Below the pieces are notes generated by a model, which saw only the letters and a program-made list of their open reading frames with translations, did not search any database and had not been told where the DNA came from. Position numbers and translations under genes: made by a program. Below, in pieces: positions 17,385 through 28,904 of a stretch of 64,000 nt of DNA (the stretch's first letter is position 1; each line of letters opens with the position of its first letter). The stretch comes from an uncultured bacterium (GTDB taxonomy: Bacteria; Bacillota; Clostridia; Lachnospirales; Lachnospiraceae). The DNA lies in contig CANSYK010000003.1 of assembly GCA_947651225.1 (NCBI GenBank), positions 53,873 to 117,872 on the forward strand. Reading direction: 5' to 3'.

Positions 17385-19439
17385 TTATTTCCCGGCAGAA
17401 GTGTCTTTCCAGAGCAAAACCTCACTTTCTCCCAGCACGGTCCCACCATCTGACTGAATCTGTACCAGAAAAGCGTTTGGAATATCCTCTTTCTCTTCTT
17501 CTGGCTCTAATGGTTCTGGTGAAGCGTCTGCCTCTTCTTCTGGTTCTTCTTCCTCATATTCTATTTCATCCAGAATCTCAATATGCTCTACGTCAATCCA
17601 CTCGATTTCAAGCTCTTCTCCATCAAAGAAAACATGGACATATGGCGTAAAACCAGATCCTGTCAGCAAATACCCCAAATCTTTTTTCTCTACATCCTTT
17701 ATCTCAATCGGTTCTGTTCCCATCAGAAGTTCTGTCGGCTGATAGGGTTTCTGCCCCTGAAATGCATAATTCTCCCCATAGAGCATATCATATTCTAACA
17801 CCTTTAAGTCCTCATGATATGTTTTTGTCTTCCATCCTGCCCCCTGATGAAATCTTGTAATATTTCCTTCAGAGATACCAATCCGTTTTAAAACCTCCGA
17901 ATAAAGCTGATAAGACGCTATATTCTTTTCCTTTTGGGAAAGCCCCATATTATCCCAGACAACGTACTGTGTCTGATAGAGATTAGAATCATGCAAATCT
18001 TCCTTTTTAATATCAAGGCTTGGAAGATGGTCCCCATAAAGCACCAGAACCGTATCTTCCTTTCTCTGTTCCAAGGCATGAACTAAATCACCAATCATTT
18101 GATCAACCTCATACAACTGATTGACATAATATGAATAAGCTTCTTTTAACTCTTCGTCCGGCGCCTGCAATACCTGAAGCCTGGTATTTTCTATCTCAAA
18201 CCCCTGATATTTTCCATGGCTCTGCACAGTAATACCCAACGTAAAGTCCGGACCCTTTGTAGAATCCAATGTATCTAGTATTTCGTCTGTTAAAATTGCA
18301 TCTTTTTTCCACCCATTCGGATTATCTTCTAACTCATTCATAAACTCCATCGAAGTAAAGGTATCAAAGCCAAGGTTTACAAATACCTTATTGCGCCCAT
18401 AAAAAGTCCCTTCATTGTTATGGACACAATGCGACTGATAACCAAGCTTCTTTAAATCATAGCAGATGCTTTCTGAGGTCGTATTTCGCAAAACAGTCTT
18501 ATACGGATACTCTGAAGTTCCAAAATCCCTCTGGCTCATTCCTGTCAAAACTTCAAACTCTGTATTGACAGTTCCCGCACCAACAGTTGGCACCGTTAAA
18601 AGTCCATTCGAATATTTTTCCTGCAATTTATGAAAATTAGGAATCGCATCCTCAGATAATTTCAAATTCTTTAGTTCATCCACATCAAAAAAGGATTCCA
18701 ACTGGATAAAAATAACATTTGGCTTCTTTTCTGGAGCTGCCTTTTCTTCTGGAAGGTTGTTTAAAATCCCTGCCACCCGCTCTTCACTATAATCCTCTGG
18801 CTCACCAATCCCGGTATCCAGAATACTGTTTGTAAAGCAGTAAACAAAGCCATAGTTTTCATAAGCTTCTGAAATATTCGTATAATTTGTCGCAAGCGCC
18901 TGTACAGAACCGCTCTCATGGCGTAAAAAGAAAATAGCAAATGCAATTAACGATACGGCAATTCCTGAAACAATAATTTTTTTCTGCGTCGTATGGGTAT
19001 GTTTCGGTGCCTTCCTGTACAGGCAGATAATAGAAACTACTACCAAAATTGCCGCAAGAAAAATCATCGCAATATTTAGTGCATTCAGATAGTGTTCGGA
19101 AACACTAATCGCACTTTCTAACAAAGTGATATCCACTGCAGAAAATGGTGTAACACGAAACTGCAGGATTACAAAGTTGACAATTCCAAAAATCAGCCAT
19201 ATTACCGATATTGTTGTAAATACAAATATCTCACGCTTGAAAAAAAGCGCTATGGAAACAGTCAACATAATAATTAGTGTATTAAAGATAAAAAGCAGCG
19301 GCCGTTCCAGCATATACTGTATACAGCCCATTACTGATTTCCGATTCAAAGATTCAATCACCAACTCTAACAGAACCGGTACCCCTGTATAACGAAGGAC
19401 ATAGTTCAAAAACTTGCCCCACTGTTTCTTTTTTTCCAT
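17385..19439 (-). CDS. LtaS-like membrane sulfatase (glycerol-phosphate or related transferase)
   Basis: A 684-residue protein with an N-terminal block of about five membrane segments (residues 10-180) and an extracellular alkaline-phosphatase-type sulfatase domain. Visible active-site elements are IQLESFFD (metal Glu), GTVNTEFEVLTG (nucleophilic Thr) and VLYGDHLPS (Asp/His). This is the layout of lipoteichoic acid synthases. An unusual C-terminal extension (about residues 570-684) includes a run of Glu residues (EYEEEEPEEEADASPEPLEPEEE). The start at 19437-19439 follows GGGGGGA. It is last in an operon with an L,D-transpeptidase and a polymer exporter. The true substrate is unknown. Confidence 0.88.
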   Translation of the reverse strand: MEKKKQWGKFLNYVLRYTGVPVLLELVIESLNRKSVMGCIQYMLERPLLFIFNTLIIMLTVSIALFFKREIFVFTTISVIWLIFGIVNFVILQFRVTPFSAVDITLLESAISVSEHYLNALNIAMIFLAAILVVVSIICLYRKAPKHTHTTQKKIIVSGIAVSLIAFAIFFLRHESGSVQALATNYTNISEAYENYGFVYCFTNSILDTGIGEPEDYSEERVAGILNNLPEEKAAPEKKPNVIFIQLESFFDVDELKNLKLSEDAIPNFHKLQEKYSNGLLTVPTVGAGTVNTEFEVLTGMSQRDFGTSEYPYKTVLRNTTSESICYDLKKLGYQSHCVHNNEGTFYGRNKVFVNLGFDTFTSMEFMNELEDNPNGWKKDAILTDEILDTLDSTKGPDFTLGITVQSHGKYQGFEIENTRLQVLQAPDEELKEAYSYYVNQLYEVDQMIGDLVHALEQRKEDTVLVLYGDHLPSLDIKKEDLHDSNLYQTQYVVWDNMGLSQKEKNIASYQLYSEVLKRIGISEGNITRFHQGAGWKTKTYHEDLKVLEYDMLYGENYAFQGQKPYQPTELLMGTEPIEIKDVEKKDLGYLLTGSGFTPYVHVFFDGEELEIEWIDVEHIEILDEIEYEEEEPEEEADASPEPLEPEEEKEDIPNAFLVQIQSDGGTVLGESEVLLWKDTSAGK

Positions 19440-19471
19440 CGTCATTCCCCCCATTAGCCCAAAACTACTGC

Positions 19472-21376
19472 TTATGGTTCCTCAAAGGACACTGTTACAC
19501 ACAGAACAGTAGTCTGCGCATTTTTTTCCTGATCTTCTGCTGTAAGCGTCACATAATATTTATTTTCCCGAACTACAATCTCTGTCACAGAAGGCACCAC
19601 AAGCTCACCGGAAATAAGCTGGGAAGCAGTAATACCAAGTCCTTCCACATAGCTTTTTACTGCTTCTTTTGCCACTTCTTCTTCCTCACCCTCATAGATT
19701 CCAATAGCGGCACCAGTAACAGTTCTGTCCCCTGCTCCTTCAAATGCAAAGAAGTCCTTGCGTTTTACCGTAACCTTCACTTTTTTCTTCGCAGAATGGC
19801 CTTTCCCATCACTGACGCTTAAGGTTGCTGTATAGGAATCATTCCCTTTATCGGTCAGTTCCAGTAAAATTGCATCTGTTAAATTCTTTTTATCATAAGT
19901 ATATGCCTTAAATCCGGCCTGATTCAACAGATAATGCATCAGCGCATTTTTTATCTGCGTAGCAGTGGCATTGCTGCTGTATCCAAGGGTTGTGGAATCC
20001 ACCTTGATAGAAGATGGCCCTTCAATCGTAACAAAATTTACAGGAACAAGATAAATGGTAACGGTACATTTATTTCCTGCCTGATCTTTTAATGTATATA
20101 CGACCTTATATTTCGCACCACTATTCTGTTTTGTTATCTTAATTACCAAATCTGATTTCTTTACCTTTGTATAGTTATCCGAAACTTTCGTAACCAAACT
20201 CTTTGCGTATTTCACCGTAATCTTTTGGGAAGCGTCCACATTATAGGACTTTCCATTGGTGACTCCTGAAATTACAGGCGCCTTTTTATCAATATACGCC
20301 TTTGTCTTTACGACAGCCGGAAGGCTTGAATTCTGTGCAGTATACGTTACAGTATACACATTCGTCTCTGTCTTCTTTAATGTAACTTTTACATATTGAT
20401 CCGCAAGTTTCTTTCCTCCCTGTTTTACTGTCACATTTTTTAACAGGAATTTTTTTGTCAGCTTGCTCTTACTTGTAACATAAACCTTTTCCACTCCGGT
20501 AATCACAGGCTTCTCTTTTGCGCCCCGCACCGTAATTTTAGCAGATGCAGTTGCTTTGCGCCCTATTTCATCTACTAAAGTATATTTTACCTTATAAGTT
20601 CCCGGCATCTTTGTATCGACCTTAGAAACTGTTTTTCCACTATAAGTTACTTTTGTCTTCACAAGAGCCCTTGCGTCAAAACCAGTGGTGTTTTTTGCCG
20701 TAACACCTTTCATAATATTAAAAGAAGCGCCAAAATCTACTGTCTGGTTCTTAACACCGGAAATAGATGGCTTTTTATTATTCCATGGATTCTTTGGGTT
20801 CCATATATCCGTTGGATCCCACCCGTAGGTAGATGGCAATTTAATTGCCTTTGGTTTTCCAAGTGGTCCTGGATTGCTGCTGGAATAAATCACTACCTGC
20901 GTTCCAGAAGGAACATTGTCATAAATCCACTTTGCATCCGCTACCGTCAGGCGCACACAGCCGTGAGATGCCGTGGTCCCCAGTTTATTGTAGGAAGAAA
21001 TGGAAAGTGTTGATGGATCATTATAACCTGTATACCAGACAGAATGAAATAAAACGCCGCCATAAATTCTTGTACAATACTGTCCATAACAAGGGCCATC
21101 CAGCGTATGCCAACGCATCTTCTCCCCAAGAGAAAACGTCCCCAGATTCGTTGCAACGCCAGTAGAACACACCATTGCTTTGACTGCTTTATATTTTCCG
21201 CTCGCATCTTTCTTGTAAATCGTTACACAATTCGCCTGCTTATTAATTTTAATCTGGTAACCAGACGCTGCCGATGCACTATAATTGCTGCTTCCTGTGC
21301 CCAGCAATATTCCAACTGCCAGGAAAAAGACAAGTTTCAGTGCAAAAAAATTCCTCTTTCTGTTCTGTTCTCTCAT
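19472..21376 (-). CDS. secreted L,D-transpeptidase with Ig-like repeats
   Basis: A 634-residue exported protein. A signal peptide (about residues 1-38, ending near SASA) is followed by a YkuD catalytic domain with the active-site motif SHGCVRL (Cys nucleophile, about residues 130-136). Residues 190 to the end hold several beta-sandwich repeats of roughly 75-90 residues (YTVTYTAQNS, YKVVYTLKDQAGN). L,D-transpeptidases make 3-3 cross-links or attach proteins to peptidoglycan. The ATG at 21374-21376 follows GGGGG at 6 bases. It sits between exporter and LtaS-like genes, so it probably acts on the same cell surface. Confidence 0.93.
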   Translation of the reverse strand: MREQNRKRNFFALKLVFFLAVGILLGTGSSNYSASAASGYQIKINKQANCVTIYKKDASGKYKAVKAMVCSTGVATNLGTFSLGEKMRWHTLDGPCYGQYCTRIYGGVLFHSVWYTGYNDPSTLSISSYNKLGTTASHGCVRLTVADAKWIYDNVPSGTQVVIYSSSNPGPLGKPKAIKLPSTYGWDPTDIWNPKNPWNNKKPSISGVKNQTVDFGASFNIMKGVTAKNTTGFDARALVKTKVTYSGKTVSKVDTKMPGTYKVKYTLVDEIGRKATASAKITVRGAKEKPVITGVEKVYVTSKSKLTKKFLLKNVTVKQGGKKLADQYVKVTLKKTETNVYTVTYTAQNSSLPAVVKTKAYIDKKAPVISGVTNGKSYNVDASQKITVKYAKSLVTKVSDNYTKVKKSDLVIKITKQNSGAKYKVVYTLKDQAGNKCTVTIYLVPVNFVTIEGPSSIKVDSTTLGYSSNATATQIKNALMHYLLNQAGFKAYTYDKKNLTDAILLELTDKGNDSYTATLSVSDGKGHSAKKKVKVTVKRKDFFAFEGAGDRTVTGAAIGIYEGEEEEVAKEAVKSYVEGLGITASQLISGELVVPSVTEIVVRENKYYVTLTAEDQEKNAQTTVLCVTVSFEEP

Positions 21377-21425
21377 AATAATCCCCCATTCCGCCGCCAT
21401 TCCTTAGCAGCACAAATAGTAACCT

Positions 21426-22166
21426 TTACTCTGTCATATTTTTATAAATGCTGGCAACCTCGTGGACTGGCCCTTTCGCCACCAGCCTCCCACTGTCTAA
21501 AATAATTGCCTTATTGCAAAGACGCTGAACCTGCTCTAAAGAATGTGACACAAAAAGCACGGTCACGCCCTGGTCAAACATACTCATAATCTTATTCTCA
21601 CTCTTTTTACGGAATTTTTTGTCACCTACTGATAAGACTTCATCCAAAATCAGAATATCCGGCTCTACAACAGTCGCAATAGAAAAACCAAGCCTTGCCT
21701 TCATTCCAGAAGAATAATTTTTAATCGGCACTTCAATAAACTCACCAAGCCCGGAAAAATCTACTATTTCATCAAATTTTTCATCCAGAAATTCCTTGCT
21801 GTAACCAAGCACAGCCCCATAAAGATATATATTTTCCCTTCCGGTATACTCCTTACTAAATCCTGCCCCAAGCTCCAGAAGCGGTGCAACTACACCTTTT
21901 GTCTGAACCGTTCCTATTGTTGGTTTTAATACGCCGGAAACCATCTTTAAAAGCGTACTCTTTCCAGAACCATTCATTCCGAGCACCCCAAGCCGTTCCC
22001 CTTTTTTAATTTTGAAATTAATCTCTTTTAATGCCCAAAATTCATTGTATCTTAAATCCCGTTTTATAAACTTAATCATATATTCTTTTAGATTATCTAC
22101 CCGTTCATGGCTCAAACGAAACCGCATGCCTACGTTGTTGACACAAACTGCCACATTTTTTTCCAT
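21426..22166 (-). CDS. polysaccharide/teichoic acid ABC exporter, ATP-binding subunit
   Basis: A 246-residue ABC ATPase of the Wzt/TagH group: Walker A GMNGSGKSTLLKM, signature YSSGMKARLGFS, Walker B PDILILDEVLSVGD, H-loop VSHS. It starts with the short extra N-terminal segment typical of the group. It lacks the C-terminal substrate-binding domain of longer Wzt proteins, so it resembles TagH-type exporters of finished lipid-linked polymers. It follows its permease after 18 bases. Confidence 0.94.
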   Translation of the reverse strand: MEKNVAVCVNNVGMRFRLSHERVDNLKEYMIKFIKRDLRYNEFWALKEINFKIKKGERLGVLGMNGSGKSTLLKMVSGVLKPTIGTVQTKGVVAPLLELGAGFSKEYTGRENIYLYGAVLGYSKEFLDEKFDEIVDFSGLGEFIEVPIKNYSSGMKARLGFSIATVVEPDILILDEVLSVGDKKFRKKSENKIMSMFDQGVTVLFVSHSLEQVQRLCNKAIILDSGRLVAKGPVHEVASIYKNMTE

Positions 22167-22184
22167 TCCAGACCTCCATCCAGC

Positions 22185-22970
22185 CTATACATATAAAATA
22201 AACTTATCCTGCTCTCTGACAAACAAAAGCACGCCCAGTACAAATGTAACCAGGGCAATCGTCCCTGAAACCATGCAATAATTCCAATCAACCGCTGTAC
22301 CATATAATATTGTATTACGGAAATTCGCAATACACATATACACGGGGTTTACATCAAACACCCATCCATTTCCGGTAGAAATAATTCTGTCTGGCTGATA
22401 AAAAATCGCCGATGCATAGTGCAGCAGAAAAGTAAAAACGGACCATATATACTCAATATCCCTAAAAAACACGTTCATTGTTGATAAAATCATACTGCAC
22501 CCGAACGTGAACACAAAAAGAATAAGCAGCGGTATAACCGCCTGAAAAACATAAAGCGTCGGCTGTACCCGCAAAACAATCCCTACTCCGACAAGAACAA
22601 TCAGAGAAATCAAAAAAGTAACAAACTCTGACAAAACGGAAGCTATAACATAAATGTACTTTGGAACATATACCTTTTTAATCATGGAAGCATTACCGCT
22701 GACAGCCTTTAACCCTCCCTTTGTACCAGAAGAAAAGAAAGAAAAAAGAAGTCGTCCGCACAGAACATAGATTGGAAACTGACGGTTTCCCCGTCCAAAG
22801 AACTGGCCAAAAACCAGTGTTAGTACCATCATTGTCAGAAGCGGCTCGATTAATGTCCATAAAATTCCCAGATAGGAACGACGGTATTTTAATTTGATAT
22901 TCTTCTTTACTAGTTCAAATAGCAAATACTTGTACCGAAAAAAGTTTTTCTGATATCTCATTAAATTCAT
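22185..22970 (-). CDS. polysaccharide/teichoic acid ABC exporter, permease subunit
   Basis: A 261-residue ABC-2 type permease (Wzm/TagG family) with six predicted membrane helices and the family start region KKNIKLKYRRSYLGILWTLIEPL. With the ATPase next to it, it would move a lipid-linked cell-wall polymer across the membrane. It is the first gene of the four-gene surface operon; transcription probably begins at the promoter 23110-23137. Confidence 0.94.
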   Translation of the reverse strand: MNLMRYQKNFFRYKYLLFELVKKNIKLKYRRSYLGILWTLIEPLLTMMVLTLVFGQFFGRGNRQFPIYVLCGRLLFSFFSSGTKGGLKAVSGNASMIKKVYVPKYIYVIASVLSEFVTFLISLIVLVGVGIVLRVQPTLYVFQAVIPLLILFVFTFGCSMILSTMNVFFRDIEYIWSVFTFLLHYASAIFYQPDRIISTGNGWVFDVNPVYMCIANFRNTILYGTAVDWNYCMVSGTIALVTFVLGVLLFVREQDKFILYV

Positions 22971-23109
22971 AATTTCACCATTATACCCTGTCTTTCAAAC
23001 TTTTTCTCTAAAAACACACCGAAAATAATTTCAACTACTGTCCCCCGCCCTCTCACAAGACCGTAAATTAAAGCGTTCATCCTGTTACAAGCGGTCAAAC
23101 ATGGATAAC

Positions 23110-23137
23110 ATTATATCATACCAAAGTAAAAAGTCAA
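23110..23137 (-). promoter_or_regulatory. predicted promoter of the surface-polymer operon
   Basis: On the minus strand TTGACT (23132-23137) and TATAAT (23110-23115) are 16 bases apart. It lies back to back with the promoter of the plus-strand gene at 23234, giving a leader of about 135 bases. Confidence 0.6.
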
Positions 23138-23157
23138 ATAGAGGTTTCAATTTTGTA

Positions 23158-23186
23158 TTGAATCCCATATAAAAATACGGTATACT
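23158..23186 (+). promoter_or_regulatory. predicted sigma-A promoter of the 146-residue unknown gene
   Basis: TTGAAT (23158-23163) and TATACT (23181-23186) are exactly 17 bases apart, about 48 bases before the ATG at 23234. Confidence 0.75.
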
Positions 23187-23233
23187 GTTATAGAAGAAAA
23201 GAATCTTTTATAACAGGGAAGGAGGAAAACGAC

Positions 23234-23674
23234 ATGAGTGAACCATTCGTATCAAATGTCATTTCCCAAAAATATGATACAGCGCTTGATTTCCATGTAA
23301 CAATGTATGACAAATTACCATATGAACGTGATTCCGACTATTGCAATATAGAAAAAATAGCAATCGTCAGCGGACGAGTTCTTAAATTTTATCTATATTA
23401 TTATAATCAGCCAGAGATTTTTACTATAGATAACCAGGATGACAAACTTGACGAAATCTTTGCCAAAGCAAAGGCTGCTTCTGCAAAAAAACGCCCTTCC
23501 AGAGTTGCTTCCGCTATTTCTTCTGCTGACGAGGCAGATGTTACACCAGAGCAGATTCAGACATTGTTAGATGATCGGGAAGATATCTCTTTAACGGAAG
23601 ATGATTTTGATGAAGAAAATATAGATGCACCAGCCGATGCTGTCAACGCATTTGCTGATGTAGAAGACTGGTAA
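23234..23674 (+). CDS. small protein of unknown function
   Basis: A 146-residue protein with no family I recognise. The N-terminal 75 residues look globular, with aromatic beta-type segments (SGRVLKFYLYYYNQPEIFTID); the middle is Ala/Lys rich and the C-terminal 50 residues are very acidic. It has a strong AAGGAGG binding site, its own promoter and a strong terminator, so it is a one-gene unit. It is the only plus-strand gene between 1 and 28.9 kb. No membrane segment or signal peptide is seen, so it is likely cytoplasmic. Confidence 0.85.
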   Translation: MSEPFVSNVISQKYDTALDFHVTMYDKLPYERDSDYCNIEKIAIVSGRVLKFYLYYYNQPEIFTIDNQDDKLDEIFAKAKAASAKKRPSRVASAISSADEADVTPEQIQTLLDDREDISLTEDDFDEENIDAPADAVNAFADVEDW

Positions 23675-23723
23675 ATACTGTCTTCATTCTTTACTAGAAC
23701 CAGTAACATAATCTTTTTAATTG

Positions 23724-23754
23724 AAAAAAGGAACGCAAATGCGTTCCTTTTTTT
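23724..23754. terminator. bidirectional terminator between the unknown gene and dnaJ
   Basis: GGAACGC and GCGTTCC (23730-23736, 23741-23747) form a stem with a 4-base loop, with an A-run before and a T-run after, so it can stop both the plus-strand gene and the dnaJ transcript. Confidence 0.9.
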
Positions 23755-24931
23755 ATTTTTTACGCTTTGAACCAAATTTTTTCTTTCCTTTGGATTCAGA
23801 AAAATTCTCTTCCTGTCCTGCAGATTCTTCGGTCCCTGTTTCGGTATCTCCATACATGGCACTGTCAAATTCTTTTAACAGCTCTTTCTGGCGGCTGTTC
23901 ATTTTAGTCGGAACCTGAACCACCAATGTTACATAATGGTCGCCACGTACCTGCTTATTCCTAAGAGATGGCACACCTTTATTTCTTAAACGCACTCTGG
24001 TATCGGTCTGTGTACCAGGTTTTACAGTGTAAATCACTTCCCCATCAATCGTCTTTACATGGATATCCCCGCCTAATGCTGCCTGTGCAAAAGTAATTGG
24101 CACAGTAGAATAAATATCTCTGTCCTGACGCTTGAAAATAGGATCGTTCCCAACAACAACCTCAACTAACAGATCGCCTCTTTCACCACCATTGATACCT
24201 GGTTCACCCTTATCCCGGATGCGAACGCACTGCCCATTGTCAATTCCTGCCGGAATCGTAACAGAAATATTTTTCCTCTTACTGATGTATCCGGAACCAC
24301 TGCAGTCTGGACAGCGTTCTTTGATAATTTTACCAGTTCCATGACAGTCCGGACAAGACTGTACATTACGGACAACACCAAACAAAGACTGCTGGGTAAA
24401 TACCACCTGCCCTTTTCCACCACACTTGGGACAGGTTTGTGGTGATGTTCCCGCTTTCGCGCCAGACCCATGGCAAGATGCACATTCCTCTTTTAATGTG
24501 ATATCTAACTCTTTGTCAACACCAAAACATGCCTCCTTGAAGCTGATGCGGACAGAAGTACGCACATTCTGCCCTTTCATCGGTCCATTGCTGCTTCTGG
24601 AACGAGAACGACTGCCGCCAAAGAAATCACCAAACAAGTCGCCAAAAATATCACCCATATCCATGCCGCTAAAATCAAATCCTCCGGCACCACCAGCGCC
24701 GCCTTCAAAAGCAGCATGGCCAAACTGATCATATTGACGACGTTTATCAGCATCACTCAATACAGCATATGCCTCAGAAGCTTCTTTAAACCTTGCCTCG
24801 GCCTCTTTATCCCCCGGATTGGTATCTGGATGATATTTTTTTGCCAATTTGCGGTATGCTGACTTTAATTCGGAATCCGATGCACCTTTTGATACACCCA
24901 GAACCTCATAATAATCTCTTTTTTCCGCCAT
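23753..24931 (-). CDS. dnaJ: chaperone protein DnaJ
   Basis: A 392-residue full-length DnaJ: J domain with the HPD motif (YHPDTNPGD), Gly/Phe-rich linker, and a central zinc domain with four CxxCxGxG repeats ([32 protein letters not shown]), then the substrate-binding C-terminal domain. It delivers unfolded proteins to DnaK and stimulates its ATPase. The start is the ATG at 24929-24931 ([12 protein letters not shown]); the frame is open 15 codons further up but that part is not DnaJ-like. A 7-bp hairpin (24963-24989) lies in the dnaK-dnaJ gap. Confidence 0.98.
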   Translation of the reverse strand: MAEKRDYYEVLGVSKGASDSELKSAYRKLAKKYHPDTNPGDKEAEARFKEASEAYAVLSDADKRRQYDQFGHAAFEGGAGGAGGFDFSGMDMGDIFGDLFGDFFGGSRSRSRSSNGPMKGQNVRTSVRISFKEACFGVDKELDITLKEECASCHGSGAKAGTSPQTCPKCGGKGQVVFTQQSLFGVVRNVQSCPDCHGTGKIIKERCPDCSGSGYISKRKNISVTIPAGIDNGQCVRIRDKGEPGINGGERGDLLVEVVVGNDPIFKRQDRDIYSTVPITFAQAALGGDIHVKTIDGEVIYTVKPGTQTDTRVRLRNKGVPSLRNKQVRGDHYVTLVVQVPTKMNSRQKELLKEFDSAMYGDTETGTEESAGQEENFSESKGKKKFGSKRKK

Positions 24932-25018
24932 AACAAACACTCCTGCCTTTTTTATGTTGTATAGGCTGCCGCACAAAATGCAGCAGCCTCCTTCTTAACC
25001 AGTTATAAACTATTTTTA

Positions 25019-26896
<1,878 letters not shown>

Positions 26897-26937
26897 CTAA
26901 TAATATGATTAAGTATCTTGTTCCTATATTAAATAAT

Positions 26938-27567
26938 TTAATTAACTACCTTTACCATACTGTGCCTTACAACGCTGTCCCTATACAGATATCCCTTCTG
27001 CATCTCTTCTGCAACCGTACCGCTTTCCAGTTCTTCATCATCTACCATCATCACAGCATTGTGAAGATTTGGGTCAAATTCTTTTCCCACTGCTTCAATC
27101 GGCTTAACTCCTAATTCCTCAAATGCAGTTAAAAGCTGCTTATAAACCAACTCCACTCCCTGTACAAAAGGGGTTTCTTTTTCTTCTTCCGGTACTGCTT
27201 GCAGACCTCTTTCAAAATTGTCAATGACCGGAAGCATCTTTTCCACCACTGACTTTGCCCCAATTTCAAACATCTGGGACTTTTCTTTTTCAGAACGCTT
27301 CCTGAAATTTTCAAACTCGGCAAGCTGACGCACTCTTTTATCCTCTAACTCCGCAAGCTTTTCCTCCAGCTTTTCTAATGCCTTATCTTTCCTTTTTCCA
27401 AGAATCTTTTTGTCAGAAGACTTCTTTTTCTCCTCTCTTGCCTCTGCTTTTTCTTCCTCAGCAGATTTTTCCTCTGTCTCTGCCAAGTCCTCTACCTCAG
27501 GCAGATCCTCGGCTGCCTGCTTCTCTAAATCCTTTTTTTCCTCTGCCACTGTCCTATCACCTCTCAC
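26938..27567 (-). CDS. grpE: nucleotide exchange factor GrpE
   Basis: A 209-residue GrpE with a long charged, disordered N terminus, a coiled coil (LEEKLAELEDKRVRQLAEFENFRKRSEKE) and the C-terminal beta domain (FDPNLHNAVMMVDDEE...VAEEMQKGYLYRDSVVRHSMVKV). It dimerises and swaps ADP for ATP on DnaK. It starts 2 bases after the hrcA stop, so translation is probably coupled. Confidence 0.97.
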   Translation of the reverse strand: MRGDRTVAEEKKDLEKQAAEDLPEVEDLAETEEKSAEEEKAEAREEKKKSSDKKILGKRKDKALEKLEEKLAELEDKRVRQLAEFENFRKRSEKEKSQMFEIGAKSVVEKMLPVIDNFERGLQAVPEEEKETPFVQGVELVYKQLLTAFEELGVKPIEAVGKEFDPNLHNAVMMVDDEELESGTVAEEMQKGYLYRDSVVRHSMVKVVN

Positions 27568-27569
27568 AC

Positions 27570-28607
27570 TTAGTTTTTATCCTTAAAAATATCATCAAGC
27601 TGGCTCATTAGGGAATTCAATGTGCCAACCACTTTGTCATAATCCATTCGTTTTGGTCCGACGATTCCTATCTTTCCATAAACACCTTCCTGCACACGGT
27701 AGGTCGCTGTCACCATAGAACAGTCTTTCATCGAATCCATATTTGTTTCATCCCCTATATACACCTGAATATCATGGCTCTCATCTGTCTGCCCTTTTTC
27801 AGGAAGGCCAAGCCAATTATGAAAAATTCTCTTTTCCTCAAAAGCATCCAAAATCTGCGCCGCTTTTGCCTTATCCGATAACTCTGGATATTTCAAAATA
27901 TTTGTTGCTCCGCTGGTATAAATCTCCAAATCGTCTTCATCCAACAACGTCTTTCCAATAATTTCCAGAACCGAATCAATTACCTTTGTGTGGTTGTCAA
28001 ACTGTTCTTTTAACTTCTGAATCACTGCCAGATTCATCTCCAGCACATCAAGGCCATTCAATGTTGTGTTTAAAATAAAGTTGAGCTTTACAATCGTTTC
28101 CTGTTCTACTGGTTCATCAACGTGAATCATTTGATTTTTTACCACATTGTTATCCAATACAATGACTACGAGCAGGCTTTTTTCATCCACTTCTGTAATC
28201 TGAATAAACTTTACATGTTTTGACTGATACCTCGGACCAGATACCAGCGTAGCATAATTCGTATTCACCGCCAGAAGCCTTGCTACCTTCTGTAAGACCT
28301 CATCAATCTTTTCTGTCTTTTCCTCCAGCTCATCCCTAAGATTCTGTATCTCACTTTCTTTGGCGTCCAACATGGTATCCACATAAAGACGGTATCCTTT
28401 ATCAGACGGAATTCGCCCGGCAGAAGTATGCGGCTGTAAAATATAGCCTGACTCCTCCAAATCTGACATTTCATTACGGATTGTTGCGGAACTTAAGTTC
28501 AAATCAGTATACTTTGAAATTGTCCTGGAGCCAACAGGTTCGCCGGTTTCCAAATACGTCCGGATAATCGCCTGGAGAATTTTTAGCTTTCTCTCATCCA
28601 ACTCCAT
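27570..28607 (-). CDS. hrcA: heat-inducible transcription repressor HrcA
   Basis: A 345-residue HrcA with an N-terminal winged helix (TGEPVGSRTISKYTDLNLSSATIRNEMSDLEESGYI) and a GAF-like core. It binds the CIRCE operator in its own promoter and represses the hrcA-grpE-dnaK-dnaJ operon when the cell is not stressed. It is first in the operon and lies 71 bases after the CIRCE element. Confidence 0.98.
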   Translation of the reverse strand: MELDERKLKILQAIIRTYLETGEPVGSRTISKYTDLNLSSATIRNEMSDLEESGYILQPHTSAGRIPSDKGYRLYVDTMLDAKESEIQNLRDELEEKTEKIDEVLQKVARLLAVNTNYATLVSGPRYQSKHVKFIQITEVDEKSLLVVIVLDNNVVKNQMIHVDEPVEQETIVKLNFILNTTLNGLDVLEMNLAVIQKLKEQFDNHTKVIDSVLEIIGKTLLDEDDLEIYTSGATNILKYPELSDKAKAAQILDAFEEKRIFHNWLGLPEKGQTDESHDIQVYIGDETNMDSMKDCSMVTATYRVQEGVYGKIGIVGPKRMDYDKVVGTLNSLMSQLDDIFKDKN

Positions 28608-28678
28608 TTTATCGCTCCCTTCCTTTCAGAAATGATACCTTTTGTTCCATATAAAACATGATAAGAATTTTTCTTTTG

Positions 28679-28705
28679 TTAGCACTCATTCATGTGGAGT
28701 GCTAA
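28679..28705 (-). promoter_or_regulatory. CIRCE operator
   Basis: TTAGCACTC and GAGTGCTAA separated by 9 bases: a perfect match to the HrcA-binding CIRCE inverted repeat, placed just downstream of the hrcA promoter. Confidence 0.98.
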
Positions 28706-28717
28706 TTTCTACTAAGT

Positions 28718-28746
28718 AAGATAGCACGAGTAAAAATTATTGTCAA
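28718..28746 (-). promoter_or_regulatory. sigma-A promoter of the hrcA operon
   Basis: On the minus strand TTGACA (28741-28746) and TATCTT (28718-28723) are 17 bases apart, and the start point would fall next to the CIRCE element. Confidence 0.85.
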
Positions 28747-28827
28747 GGACTTTTTTCAAAAAAGCGCTTTTTTTATGTTACTCATGTTACTCCCCACAAT
28801 CAATAAGAATATTTTTTCCTCTTTTTA

Positions 28828-28854
28828 CAAAATAATAAGCATTTCTGCCGATAT
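28828..28854 (+). promoter_or_regulatory. sigma-28 (FliA/SigD) flagellar promoter
   Basis: CAAA (28828-28831), 15 bases, then GCCGATAT (28847-28854). This differs at only two positions from the sigma-28 consensus TAAA-N15-GCCGATAA. It lies about 50 bases before the second FliK-like gene and suggests late, class-3-type flagellar expression. Confidence 0.75.
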
Positions 28855-28904
28855 ATAACTTAGAAATAATGCTAGCGCATGTTTGAAAAGAAAGGACTAT
28901 GGTT

